Of a stretch of DNA of 64,000 nucleotides, positions 16,946-27,698 are shown one piece after another. A program made the translations under genes and the position numbers. Location of the stretch: the NCBI RefSeq assembly GCF_024643285.1, contig NZ_JAMSLW010000001.1, positions 186,001-250,000 of the forward strand. Reading direction: 5' to 3'. The stretch is from Parapedobacter lycopersici. Its GTDB lineage: Bacteria; Bacteroidota; Bacteroidia; Sphingobacteriales; Sphingobacteriaceae. Each line of letters opens with the position of its first letter. Within the stretch, counting starts at the first letter, position 1. The notes beneath the pieces were generated by a model, which saw only the letters and a program-made list of their open reading frames with translations, searched no databases and was not told the DNA's origin.

Positions 16946-17944
16946 TTACCTGGCGTGTATCCAGCTGAAGCTGTAAGGTTTATCCGGTATGCGCATGCGG
17001 TCGGCCAGACGGAGCAGTCGATCGGGTAGACGCATCAGGTAATCCCGGGCGCGTTCACCGGCCTCATTAAGTTCCCGTACCGATTCAATATTCCATTCCC
17101 GTAATAATTCTTTCAGGATGTCCACGTAATCGACAGCTGTATAGACACCAATCCGCTGAGCAGCGTCAGAAAAGTGAGCAAAAGTTTCACCCTGTGGCTG
17201 TCCGGCTTCACGGAGCAGATGTGCGGGCATGACAATCTTTTTGCGCATCATGTCTTCGAAGGCAATCATCACTTCGCTTGCATCCACTTCAAGGGCCTTG
17301 GAAATAAATGACATATAAGCTTTGGCGTGCCGTGCCTCGTCAGACGCAATTACACCGCACATTTTTGCAAGAAGTTTATCGCCGTCCCGTTTAGCAAACC
17401 CGGCAACACGCCGGTGTGAAACGTTCGTAGCCAGTTCCTGGAAGGAAGTATAGATGAAATTCCGGTAGGGGTCATTCCCTGTGCCAATGTCAAAGCCATC
17501 CTGCAGCAGGTATTGTGTGGATATCTCCATCTGCCGCATGTCAACGCATCCGGAAAGATAAAGGTACTTGTTCAGCAAGTCTCCATGGCGATTTTCTTCC
17601 GCTGTCCATGCGCGCACCCATTTCATCCAGCCGCCCTGCTCGTGTTTTTCCACATCTTTGACCATGGTAAGCCACGACTCATAAGTAGGAAGGGCCTCTT
17701 CAGTAATTGTGTCGCCAATAAGTACGGCTACCAGGTCGTACGATAGTTCCCTGGCACTTTCCTGTAATTCCTTTACCTCTTGGAAAAAAGTGTCACGCGA
17801 AGCGTCAGGCAAAAAATCTGCCGGTTGCCACATCTCCTCAACGGGCTTCAGGTATTCGCTCATCTCATTGAGCATAAACGGCTCTAAATAAGCCATTACC
17901 TCTTTGCGTGATCCCTCGGGTATCTGTTGGTTTAACTCTTGCAT
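16946..17944 (-). CDS. Acyl-[acyl-carrier-protein] desaturase (soluble di-iron)
   Basis: 332 residues. Ferritin-like di-iron acyl-ACP desaturases introduce a cis double bond into saturated acyl-ACP using O2 and ferredoxin. Both iron-ligand motifs are visible: EENRHGDLL (about 130-138) and DEARHAKAYM (about 216-225), plus further conserved Glu in the first helices. The protein lacks membrane segments, unlike DesA-type desaturases. The ATG at 17944 starts MQELNQQIPEG. A perfect -7 element lies just upstream. Divergent from the Nudix gene. This gives the cell an oxygen-dependent route to unsaturated fatty acids. Confidence 0.93.
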   Translation of the reverse strand: MQELNQQIPEGSRKEVMAYLEPFMLNEMSEYLKPVEEMWQPADFLPDASRDTFFQEVKELQESARELSYDLVAVLIGDTITEEALPTYESWLTMVKDVEKHEQGGWMKWVRAWTAEENRHGDLLNKYLYLSGCVDMRQMEISTQYLLQDGFDIGTGNDPYRNFIYTSFQELATNVSHRRVAGFAKRDGDKLLAKMCGVIASDEARHAKAYMSFISKALEVDASEVMIAFEDMMRKKIVMPAHLLREAGQPQGETFAHFSDAAQRIGVYTAVDYVDILKELLREWNIESVRELNEAGERARDYLMRLPDRLLRLADRMRIPDKPYSFSWIHAR

Positions 17945-17953
17945 AATTTCTTA

Positions 17954-17961
17954 CAAAGGTA
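17954..17961 (-). promoter_or_regulatory. -7 promoter element of the acyl-ACP desaturase
   Basis: Minus strand TACCTTTG, a perfect TAnnTTTG match ending 10 bases before the ATG, so the leader would be very short. The -33 element is weak. Confidence 0.5.
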
Positions 17962-18060
17962 GGTAAAATAGACTTGTAATCGCTTTTTGTTGTGAAGAAT
18001 ATGTTAAAAAATGATGCGAATCACATTTAAGACTTACCTTTAGCGTCAATCAATTAGCTC

Positions 18061-18507
18061 ATGAATAGATTTAATGTCCGGGTTTATGGTATCCTGCTCA
18101 ATAACAAACAGGAGGTACTCATCAGCGACGAACGGGAGTATGGAATGGAATTCAGTAAATTTCCAGGCGGCGGACTGGAATTTGGCGAAGGCCTGATTGA
18201 GGGGCTTCAGCGCGAATTTATGGAAGAATGCCAGTTGCCGGTTGACATTATACAACATATTCACACGACAGACCGTTTTCTAAAATCGGCATTCGACGAC
18301 AGCCAAGTCATTGGTGTATACTACCTGGTAAGAAGCGACGGCCGGCTGAGTTGCCGTATTGGAAAACGTCCCTTTGACTTCGACAGCGATACTGAACCCA
18401 ATCAGGTCTTTCGCTGGATCAATATCCACCAGCTACATCCCGAAACACTCACGTTTGAGATGGATCGGATTGCCTGGCAGGCATTTTTAGCGACGAAGAA
18501 ACCCTGA
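18061..18507 (+). CDS. Nudix hydrolase family protein
   Basis: 148 residues. The Nudix box GX5EX7REUXEEXGU appears at about 40-62 as GGLEFGE-GLIEGLQ-REFMEECQL, with the consensus late Gly replaced by Gln but all catalytic Glu and Arg retained. The first residues (NRFNVRVYGILLNNKQEVLI) form the usual beta strands. The substrate, a nucleoside diphosphate derivative, is not predictable. A near-consensus -7 element (TACCTTTA, 18035-18042) precedes the ATG. Single gene, divergent from the desaturase. Confidence 0.9.
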   Translation: MNRFNVRVYGILLNNKQEVLISDEREYGMEFSKFPGGGLEFGEGLIEGLQREFMEECQLPVDIIQHIHTTDRFLKSAFDDSQVIGVYYLVRSDGRLSCRIGKRPFDFDSDTEPNQVFRWINIHQLHPETLTFEMDRIAWQAFLATKKP

Positions 18508-18619
18508 GACCGGTTAAGCAATCGTTTGCTTAACTATTGGATTTGCATAGTAACAGGAATATTACTATTTTAGGCAGTGAAAGACCAATTTACTTCCAAA
18601 CTACCTAAAATATGTACCT

Positions 18620-19888
18620 ATGACGGAAAATAATACATCCCGCAGGACATTCATCAAACAATCACTGACCGGCGCTGCGGCGTTCACCATTGTTCCCCGT
18701 TTTGTTTTGGGCGGCCAGGGCTTTTTGGCACCGAGTGATCAGCTGACCAAAGGCGTGATTGGGGTTGGTGCAATGGGACGTGGCCATCTGCGCTACGCCG
18801 GTGCACGAACGGTGGCTATTTGTGATGTGGATACACGTCACCTGGCTATTGCCGCGGAGCAAATCGGGTATCCTGTGAAGCAATTTGCAGATTACCGCGA
18901 GTTGATTGAACTGCCCGAAGTGGACATTGTCCACATTGCCACACCACCTCACTGGCACGGCATTATGGCTGCCGAAGCTGCCCGTCGCGGGAAGGATATC
19001 TGGTGCGAGAAACCCATGACCCGCACCATTGGTGAAGGCAAGCGCGTTGTTGAAGCCATCCGGCAACACGGCAACATTTTTCGTTTGAATACCTGGTTTC
19101 GGTTCCAAGATATTTTTTACGGGATGAACGTACCGGTTAAAAAGATTAAGAAATTGGTGGATTCCGGAATGCTCGGGTGGCCTTTAAAGGTGACAATAAG
19201 CAGGCATACGGGCTTCGATTGGAAATTTTACTGGGTGGGTCGAGACAACCTTCCGGTAGAACAGGCACCGCCCGAACTGGATTACAATATGTGGCTCGGT
19301 CCGGCACCCTACAAGCCATACAGTACACATCGGGTGCATACGACATTCCGAGGGTATTGGGATTATGACGGGGGAGGATTGGGTGATATGGGCCAGCATT
19401 ACATCGATCCCGTACAATATTTCCTGAATAAGGATAACGAAAGTCCGGTATCGGTAGAGGTGGATGCACCACAGCAACATAGCGATGCAGTTGGTGTCTG
19501 GAGGCGTATTGAATTTACCTATGCCGACGGCTGTAAAATCATACTCGATGGAGAGGGCCGGGATGTTGGCATGCCCTATATTGAAGGTCCGGAGGGAAAG
19601 CTATATCGCGGATTTCAATCCGATATTCCTGATATGGAACGTAAGTTGGCGGCTTTCCCGGAACCGGCAACCCAAGTGACTGATTTTATTGAAGCGGTAA
19701 AAACGCGGCAACGGTTTGCCCTGAACGAGGAAAACGGCTATCGCTCCTGCACCATCGTCAACATGGGGCTAACGGCGCTCCGCCTGGGGAAATCGCTTCA
19801 GTTCGATTCGCAGAAACAGGTGTTCATAAATGACGATGCCGCTAATAGGTTACTGGACCAACCCATGCGCGGGCCGTGGTCGATATAA
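18620..19888 (+). CDS. Tat-exported Gfo/Idh/MocA family oxidoreductase
   Basis: 422 residues. An N-terminal twin-arginine signal, SRRTFIKQSL (R8, R9), with a hydrophobic stretch to about residue 30 predicts export of a folded, NAD(P)-loaded protein. The Rossmann motif GVIGVGAMGRGHL is at about 45-57 and the catalytic-domain motif EKPMTRT at about 130, with the substrate domain YDGGGLGDMGQHYIDP at about 250. Characterised exported relatives oxidise sugars or glycosides at C3. It is followed after 28 bases by the HEAT-DUF1080 gene, and DUF1080 proteins hydrolyse 3-keto-glycosides, so the pair may form a two-step oxidise-then-cleave glycan pathway. Confidence 0.9.
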   Translation: MTENNTSRRTFIKQSLTGAAAFTIVPRFVLGGQGFLAPSDQLTKGVIGVGAMGRGHLRYAGARTVAICDVDTRHLAIAAEQIGYPVKQFADYRELIELPEVDIVHIATPPHWHGIMAAEAARRGKDIWCEKPMTRTIGEGKRVVEAIRQHGNIFRLNTWFRFQDIFYGMNVPVKKIKKLVDSGMLGWPLKVTISRHTGFDWKFYWVGRDNLPVEQAPPELDYNMWLGPAPYKPYSTHRVHTTFRGYWDYDGGGLGDMGQHYIDPVQYFLNKDNESPVSVEVDAPQQHSDAVGVWRRIEFTYADGCKIILDGEGRDVGMPYIEGPEGKLYRGFQSDIPDMERKLAAFPEPATQVTDFIEAVKTRQRFALNEENGYRSCTIVNMGLTALRLGKSLQFDSQKQVFINDDAANRLLDQPMRGPWSI

Positions 19889-19916
19889 ACATAATGAAAA
19901 CGCTGATTTGATTGTT

Positions 19917-22709
19917 ATGCTAAAACCGATATATACTTTCCTGTTCCTGTTGATACTGCAAACGGTTACCTATGCACAGGACATCCAACAGGGGAACCGC
20001 GACAAAATAGCCGACGTACTGGCATTGCAGCCAGCGGAAACTTCGGCAGGACTTAAGGTATCCATGACACTGCTCGAAGCATTTTCACCTTCGGAAATCG
20101 CAGATCTCCTGCAACGGCTGCGTCCTCCCGGCCAGGGAAATAATGCGGCCATTGAGTATGCTACAAACAGTTATAGCTACTACGTCATGCAGCCTGGAAA
20201 ATCGACCCAGCGTGCGTCTTTTGTCAAGGGCACGCTGATGGCATTAGAAGTAGTAACCGATAACGATAACCGGGGCTATCTTATCCAGTTATTACAAAAT
20301 GCAGCTGATGATACTGCGATTGAGGCACTCAGCCATTACCTGAACGACCCGTACCTCAGTGAAAAGGCTGCCCGGGCGCTGGCCAGGATCGGCACAGAAC
20401 CTGCCGGTAGGGTATTATTGAATGGACTTGCTGATGCTACGGGTGCCACGGCCGTACAACTGATCAATGCATTGGGGTTTATGGCATATAGACCCTCGGA
20501 ATCCGAGATAATAACTTACGCTAGCCTTCCGGATACTGCGATGCGGCGGACGGTATTTTATGCGCTTTCACAGCTTGGTGGCAATGTATCAGGCGTTGTA
20601 CTCAGGAAAGCAGCCCGGGACGCCGCATATGCTTATGAGCCGACGCAGGCGACGAGCGCTTACCTGAATTACGCTCACCGGTTGCAGGCACAGGGGGATG
20701 CGGCAACCGCGGCTAAAATAGCGTCTGAGGTGTTTAAGGGGGCGGAACGGACTGGTCAGACACATATCCGCGGGGCTGCGTTGGCATTACTCACGACCAT
20801 CCATCCAGACAAGCAGAAGAAGACCTTGATTCGGGCTGCGAAAGACGAAGATATGGTATACCGGAATAGGGCGCTCCGTGTATTGGCCCCCCACCTGAAC
20901 GACCGGGATGTGGCACAGCTTGTCCGGGGATTTTCAGGGTTAGATGAAGGGGTGCAGGTAGACCTGTTGCAATTTTTAGGGAAACAACAGCAACAATCTG
21001 TATTACCGGAGGTAAAGTATGCGCTACGGAGCGCGTCACCAGCCGTCCGCATTGCCGCGATAAATGCCTTTTATCAGCTCGATGCCGGAAATGCCGTCCC
21101 TGAGTTGATGCGGTTGCTTCCGACGAGCGAAGGGGAGGTCAGCCAATCCATCAGGGAAGTACTGCTGACGGCCGATAACAAACAGCTTCCGCAATTATTG
21201 ATGGATGCATTAGCTGCCAGCCCGTCGCCGGCAACAACGGTAGCCATATTGGAATTGCTGGCACACCGTGGCGTAGGGGAGGCGATGCCTGCCGTGGTCG
21301 CTCGGATTCAGGGTGATGCGCCGGCCGAAGTAAAAGCAGCCGCATTCAACGCGCTGCCACAGCTGGCCCGGCCGGTGGATTTGAAGATTTTACTGCAGCT
21401 GCTTAGCCATGCTACCGGTGAGGAAGTAATGCCAGTACAACAGGCGATAACGATCGCAGTCAACCGAAGCGAAAGCAAAGCTGAATTGACCGGGCAAGTG
21501 ATTTCGGCATTGCATGCCGCAGACGCTCCGCAACAGGCCGTCTTTTTCCCGGTTTTATCGGGCATTGGTGGTGACAAACCGCTAGCTGTGGTACTGGATA
21601 ATATAGAAAACACTAATCCCGAACTACGGAATGCTGCCGTCCTTGCGCTAGCTGCGTGGACAACTGTTGAAGCATTACCCCACTTGGTCGATCTCAGTCG
21701 CAGGATAACGGATGCCGGCGAGCTGGATGCTGTGGTAAAAGGATTGGTTCGGTTAGTTAGCATATCCGATGCCCCAGCATCCCAAAAAGTGCTTTTGCTT
21801 CGTGACGCATTTGAAGTAGCGCAGACGGACGAACAAAAAGAAGGGATTTTGCGAACACTTGAAGCGAATAAAACTTACAATGCTATGCTGTTTGCCGGTC
21901 GTTTTCTGGATGATGAACAGCTTAAATCAACTGCGGCGAATACGGTCATGAATATTGCCCTGGAAAACCGCAACCTTTATGGGAAGGAAGTGACCCGGCT
22001 ATTGGATAAAGTAAGTGGAATCCTTTCAGGAAGTGAGAGCAGCTACCTTCGCGCAGCCATCCGAAAACACCTTGCAGAATTACCTGAAGGCCCCGGTTGG
22101 ACATCGCTGTTGCAGGACGATAACTTATCCGGATGGAAGGGCCTCGTTGGCGATCCAATTAAACGGCGGACTATGAGTGAGTCCGCATTGATTGCAGCAC
22201 AGCAAAAGGCAGACGAACGGATGCAGGAGGGTTGGTACGTGGAAGGTGGGGTTTTGCATTTCCGTGGTGCAGGAGATAACATCGTAACCGAAGAGCAATA
22301 CGGTAATTTTGAAATGTTAATTGATTGGAAATTAGCTAAGCAAGGCAAGGATGGTGATGCGGGAGTTTACTTAAGAGGTACACCCCAGGTGCAGATTTGG
22401 GATACTTCCCGGATTAACGTCGGTGCACAAGTTGGCTCCGGCGGGCTGTACAACAACCAGAACCACGAAAACAAGCCACTTACCCTTGCCGATAATCCAT
22501 TAGGAGAATGGAATACATTCTATATTAAAATGATAGATGATAGGGTAACGGTATACCTTAACGGCATACTGGTGACTGACAGTGTGGTGCTGGAAAATTA
22601 CTGGGACCGAAGCCAGCCAATTTTTCCAAGTGAGCAAATTGAGCTCCAGGCACACGGTACGCAGGTATCTTATCGTGACATCCACATCCGGGAATTGCCC
22701 GCAAAATAA
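19917..22709 (+). CDS. Secreted HEAT-repeat protein with C-terminal DUF1080 domain
   Basis: 930 residues from ATG 19917, which begins a clear signal peptide (LKPIYTFLFLLILQTVTYA). A start at 19830 would overlap the preceding gene by 59 bases and hide the signal. Residues about 60-720 are a long helical solenoid of HEAT-like repeats, with units such as NDPYLSEKAARALARIG and NTNPELRNAAVLALAAW. The last ~200 residues are a DUF1080 domain (WTSLLQDDNLSGW, DAGVYLRGTPQVQIWD, GEWNTFYIKM, IELQAHGTQVSYRDIHIREL). The solenoid may scaffold the hydrolase or bind the partner oxidoreductase. Planctomycete and Bacteroidota proteins of this architecture are poorly characterised. Confidence 0.88.
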   Translation: MLKPIYTFLFLLILQTVTYAQDIQQGNRDKIADVLALQPAETSAGLKVSMTLLEAFSPSEIADLLQRLRPPGQGNNAAIEYATNSYSYYVMQPGKSTQRASFVKGTLMALEVVTDNDNRGYLIQLLQNAADDTAIEALSHYLNDPYLSEKAARALARIGTEPAGRVLLNGLADATGATAVQLINALGFMAYRPSESEIITYASLPDTAMRRTVFYALSQLGGNVSGVVLRKAARDAAYAYEPTQATSAYLNYAHRLQAQGDAATAAKIASEVFKGAERTGQTHIRGAALALLTTIHPDKQKKTLIRAAKDEDMVYRNRALRVLAPHLNDRDVAQLVRGFSGLDEGVQVDLLQFLGKQQQQSVLPEVKYALRSASPAVRIAAINAFYQLDAGNAVPELMRLLPTSEGEVSQSIREVLLTADNKQLPQLLMDALAASPSPATTVAILELLAHRGVGEAMPAVVARIQGDAPAEVKAAAFNALPQLARPVDLKILLQLLSHATGEEVMPVQQAITIAVNRSESKAELTGQVISALHAADAPQQAVFFPVLSGIGGDKPLAVVLDNIENTNPELRNAAVLALAAWTTVEALPHLVDLSRRITDAGELDAVVKGLVRLVSISDAPASQKVLLLRDAFEVAQTDEQKEGILRTLEANKTYNAMLFAGRFLDDEQLKSTAANTVMNIALENRNLYGKEVTRLLDKVSGILSGSESSYLRAAIRKHLAELPEGPGWTSLLQDDNLSGWKGLVGDPIKRRTMSESALIAAQQKADERMQEGWYVEGGVLHFRGAGDNIVTEEQYGNFEMLIDWKLAKQGKDGDAGVYLRGTPQVQIWDTSRINVGAQVGSGGLYNNQNHENKPLTLADNPLGEWNTFYIKMIDDRVTVYLNGILVTDSVVLENYWDRSQPIFPSEQIELQAHGTQVSYRDIHIRELPAK

Positions 22710-22730
22710 ATAATAAGGAGAAGTACGGGC

Positions 22731-23609
22731 CTAACGCAACAACTGCAGCTCATCGGCGATTGCCATTCTTGTGGCATCGCTGACTTCTACCAGTGGTAAC
22801 CTGACAGTGCCACCGCAGATGCCCAGCTGGGTTAGTATATTTTTTATGCCGGCAGGATTGCCCTCTACAAAGCACAGTTCCGTAATGCGGATGAGCTTGT
22901 TGTGTATTACCCGTGCCGATTCGTAGTCGCCAATGCGGCATAACCGGGCTAATTCAGCAATTTCACGTGGAAATGCATTTGCCACAACGGAAATAATTCC
23001 GACAGCCCCCAATGCCATCATGGGAAGTGTCATGGGGTCATCCCCCGAAATCAGCAGAAATTCTGCTGGTTTGTCCCGCATGATCCGGCTGAACTGGTCA
23101 AAACTTCCTGAAGCATCTTTTGTGGCCACAATATTATCAAAATCCCGGGCCAGCCTAACCGTGGTCTCAGGACTAATGTTACTGCCGGTCCGTCCTGGAA
23201 TATTATAAATAATCAGTGGGAGCGGAGTTGCGACGGACAGCGCTTTATAATGCTGATAAATACCCTCCTGTGTCGGTTTATTGTAATAAGGACTTACAGA
23301 TAGTATTGCTGCATAACCCGTCGTATCAAATGCAGCTAACTGATGTACGATCTCGGCGGTATTATTGCCTCCGATTCCCGCAACCAGAGGAATACGCCCG
23401 GCCGCATGCCGCGCAGTAAACTCCCAGACAGATTTGCGTTCCGTTTCCGAAAGCGTAGCCGTTTCACCAGTAGTTCCCAGGGAAACAAGGTAATCCATCC
23501 CGCCCTTGATCTGATGATCAATCAATTTCTCCAAACTGCCGAAGTCAATTGTTCCATCCGCATTAAATGGAGTGATCAAAGCCACTCCCGCGCCGTTAAG
23601 CTCGTCCAT
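22731..23609 (-). CDS. dapA: 4-hydroxy-tetrahydrodipicolinate synthase
   Basis: 292 residues, the normal DapA length. It condenses aspartate semialdehyde with pyruvate for lysine and diaminopimelate. GVALITPFNADGTID opens the TIM barrel, GTTGETATLSE is the substrate loop, IIYNIPGRTG carries the catalytic Tyr and IVATKDASGS the Schiff-base Lys (about 165). ISGDDPMTLPMMALGAVG is a further signature. The ATG at 23609 gives the canonical start. Single minus-strand gene, convergent with the HEAT-DUF1080 gene; lysC at 51557-52828 supplies the same pathway from a distance. Confidence 0.96.
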   Translation of the reverse strand: MDELNGAGVALITPFNADGTIDFGSLEKLIDHQIKGGMDYLVSLGTTGETATLSETERKSVWEFTARHAAGRIPLVAGIGGNNTAEIVHQLAAFDTTGYAAILSVSPYYNKPTQEGIYQHYKALSVATPLPLIIYNIPGRTGSNISPETTVRLARDFDNIVATKDASGSFDQFSRIMRDKPAEFLLISGDDPMTLPMMALGAVGIISVVANAFPREIAELARLCRIGDYESARVIHNKLIRITELCFVEGNPAGIKNILTQLGICGGTVRLPLVEVSDATRMAIADELQLLR

Positions 23610-23743
23610 GATACCTTATTTTCCTGTAATGTGTTTTATATGAAGTTGTTGACCCTAAATATCGCGTTCCTGCGAGCAACCTGCTGCAGAAAAAAGATGC
23701 GGGCGGGTAAAATTAGTGCAAATAAATGATTTTATCGTACGAT

Positions 23744-25780
<2,037 letters not shown>

Positions 25781-25862
25781 TTATTATTAGTGATTGGCGT
25801 GCTATCCGCTTACTGTTCGTTGATTTTCGTTTATCCACCAATCACGCGTTGTCGGTCATCGA

Positions 25863-26597
25863 TTACTCTTCCAGCTTGCTCCATATTTCATAAATCGGAT
25901 TGCCCGTGGAGCTGCGTCCGGAATGATGCCATTGCCCGTTTTCAATTTTTCCATCAAAGGATAGCGAGGCACCAACGCGGTTGTTGTCACGCGAGAAAAA
26001 TTCAATGTGCTCGGTATATTTGCCGTTCTGGAAGGTGTATGTGCCGCCGCCCGTACCCGAAAATTCACCTGTCTTTACATTAATGGCCACCCACTGGAAT
26101 CGGGTGCCACTCATGATCTTTAACGTCCGTCTGTCACGCAGGGGCATCTGTCCCATATCTTCACCCTGTTTCCGGCCGGTAATGCGCCACACACCGGCCA
26201 TCGCTCCTTCATCGCTGTCGATACGCTGCCAGGTAGCCTGTGCACCCGACAGATTGGTGGTGAGCGTGTTGTCCGCTGCATAGTTAAATGTGGTCGATTG
26301 GTTTACCCAGGCTCCTGCATCCACACCACTGGCCGCTTTTTCGGTGTCATATTGCCACGTAACCGTAAGTTGGTCGCCATCAGTGGTGTAGGTGCCGCCC
26401 CTTGTGGATATAAATTGCTTGTTTTTAACATCAAAAGTACAGTGAGACAAATAGCCGTCTACAAACACGGCTGTTTGTTTTTTGTCTCCTTCCTGGTGAT
26501 GCCAGGCTCCCGCGAGAATATTCTCGGATGGCTGCGCCCGGCCGACAAATATCCCTGTAACCAGCGTTACAAAAAAAAGTGCGATCCTATGTTTCAT
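25863..26597 (-). CDS. Secreted protein of two duplicated lipocalin-like beta domains, unknown function
   Basis: 244 residues with a signal peptide (KHRIALFFVTLVTGIFVGRAQ). The mature part is an internal duplication: AGAWHHQEGDKKQ ... ISTRGGTYTTDGDQLTVTW (about 30-90) is echoed by AGVWRITGRKQ ... FSGTGGGTYTFQNGKYTEH (about 130-210). Both halves start with a G-x-W motif and share KTG/KNKQF-x(S/G)TxGGTYT, as in the Bacteroidota DUF4488/lipocalin-like secreted families. I cannot name the exact family or a ligand. Single gene between ligA and the glycosyltransferase, all on the minus strand. Confidence 0.75.
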   Translation of the reverse strand: MKHRIALFFVTLVTGIFVGRAQPSENILAGAWHHQEGDKKQTAVFVDGYLSHCTFDVKNKQFISTRGGTYTTDGDQLTVTWQYDTEKAASGVDAGAWVNQSTTFNYAADNTLTTNLSGAQATWQRIDSDEGAMAGVWRITGRKQGEDMGQMPLRDRRTLKIMSGTRFQWVAINVKTGEFSGTGGGTYTFQNGKYTEHIEFFSRDNNRVGASLSFDGKIENGQWHHSGRSSTGNPIYEIWSKLEE

Positions 26598-26666
26598 AAA
26601 GCTATAAATTGGTTTATATGCTAAATAACAACTTAATAATTAAAAAGTTGCTATGTAGTTTCTATG

Positions 26667-27698
26667 TTACAGAAACCGTCTGGGGTTCAATTTACTGAAC
26701 ATGGTTTTGCCGTGGACATAAAATGCCCACACAACGCTGCCGCGGTAATGTCCGGCATGCTGGAATACCGCAGCGTATTTTCTTCTTTTCTTTGCTGTTT
26801 TTGCAAAGTTGGCAAAGAATTGCTGGTGTGCCCGACTAATTGCCCAGGCATCGCTGAATTTTCCCAATGACAAGAAGTGGAAAAGTGCCACCAGGTCAAT
26901 CCACATCCGTGCAAAGATGATCCATGCAGCCTTGAAAAACGGTAGGTTTTTTTGCAGCAGAAACAGGCTGTTACGGAAGTTAAGGAACGTCTTCTGTGGG
27001 TTACTGGCACTTAGTGTGCCTCCTCCCACATGAAAAACAACGGATTTCGGACAATATCCCATTCGATATCCCATAAGTTTCAGCCGCCAGGCCAGATCCA
27101 CTTCCTCCATATGGGCAAAAAAATCATCATCAAACCCTCCTACAACCTCCCAGCAGGTACGTTTGATGAAAAGTGCTGCGCCAGACACCCAGAATACCTC
27201 CCGGATATCATCGTACTGGCCATTATCTTGTTCAATAGCATGTAGGATCCGGCCACGGCAAAAGGGGAAACCATAACTATCCAAATATCCGCCGGCAGCT
27301 CCCGCATGTTCAAAATGGTCGCGTTGATGGAGCGAGCGGATCTTGGGTTGGGCAGCAGCCATGTCCGGTTGGCTTTCCAATAGTTCAATGACTGGCTGTA
27401 TCCAATCCGGTGTCACTTCCACATCTGAGTTCAATAATACAAAATAGTCCGCATCTACCTGTTTGAGCACTTCATTGTACCCACCTGCAAAACCCAGGTT
27501 TTGTTGGTTAGTGATAACGCGGATTGTCGGATAATCGGCACGGACAAAAGCAACGGAATCATCACTTGAAGCATTATCGCCTACAACAAACTCGATATTG
27601 GGATAGGTGCTGTTATAAACGTATGGTAGGAATTTCTCGAGGAAAAACCGGCCATTCCAATTAAGGATCACGACGGCTACTTTAGGGTGCTGTTTCAT
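26667..27698 (-). CDS. Family 2 glycosyltransferase
   Basis: 343 residues from the ATG at 27698, whose ATGA overlaps the stop of the acyltransferase gene; the in-frame ATG at 27740 would overlap by 46 bases. The GT-A fold is clear: VAVVILNWNGRFFL, VGDNASSDDSVAFV, NLGFAGGYNEVL, the DXD-type LLNSDVEVTPDW, and the acceptor segment GFDDDFFAHMEEVDLAWRL. This resembles rhamnosyltransferase-like GT2 enzymes of surface polysaccharide synthesis. A C-terminal amphipathic region may touch the membrane. Coupling to an LpxL-type acyltransferase suggests a glycolipid or lipopolysaccharide product. Confidence 0.9.
   Translation of the reverse strand: MKQHPKVAVVILNWNGRFFLEKFLPYVYNSTYPNIEFVVGDNASSDDSVAFVRADYPTIRVITNQQNLGFAGGYNEVLKQVDADYFVLLNSDVEVTPDWIQPVIELLESQPDMAAAQPKIRSLHQRDHFEHAGAAGGYLDSYGFPFCRGRILHAIEQDNGQYDDIREVFWVSGAALFIKRTCWEVVGGFDDDFFAHMEEVDLAWRLKLMGYRMGYCPKSVVFHVGGGTLSASNPQKTFLNFRNSLFLLQKNLPFFKAAWIIFARMWIDLVALFHFLSLGKFSDAWAISRAHQQFFANFAKTAKKRRKYAAVFQHAGHYRGSVVWAFYVHGKTMFSKLNPRRFL

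Noticed and set aside
19830-19917. Upstream extension of the HEAT-DUF1080 gene
   Set aside because: It overlaps the end of the Gfo/Idh gene by 59 bases and would bury a clear signal peptide.
25790-25845. GTGATTGG and CCAATCAC inverted repeat upstream of the secreted duplicated-domain protein region
   Set aside because: The arms are 8 bases with a 40-base spacer and lie between two genes without promoter or terminator context; chance is a sufficient explanation.
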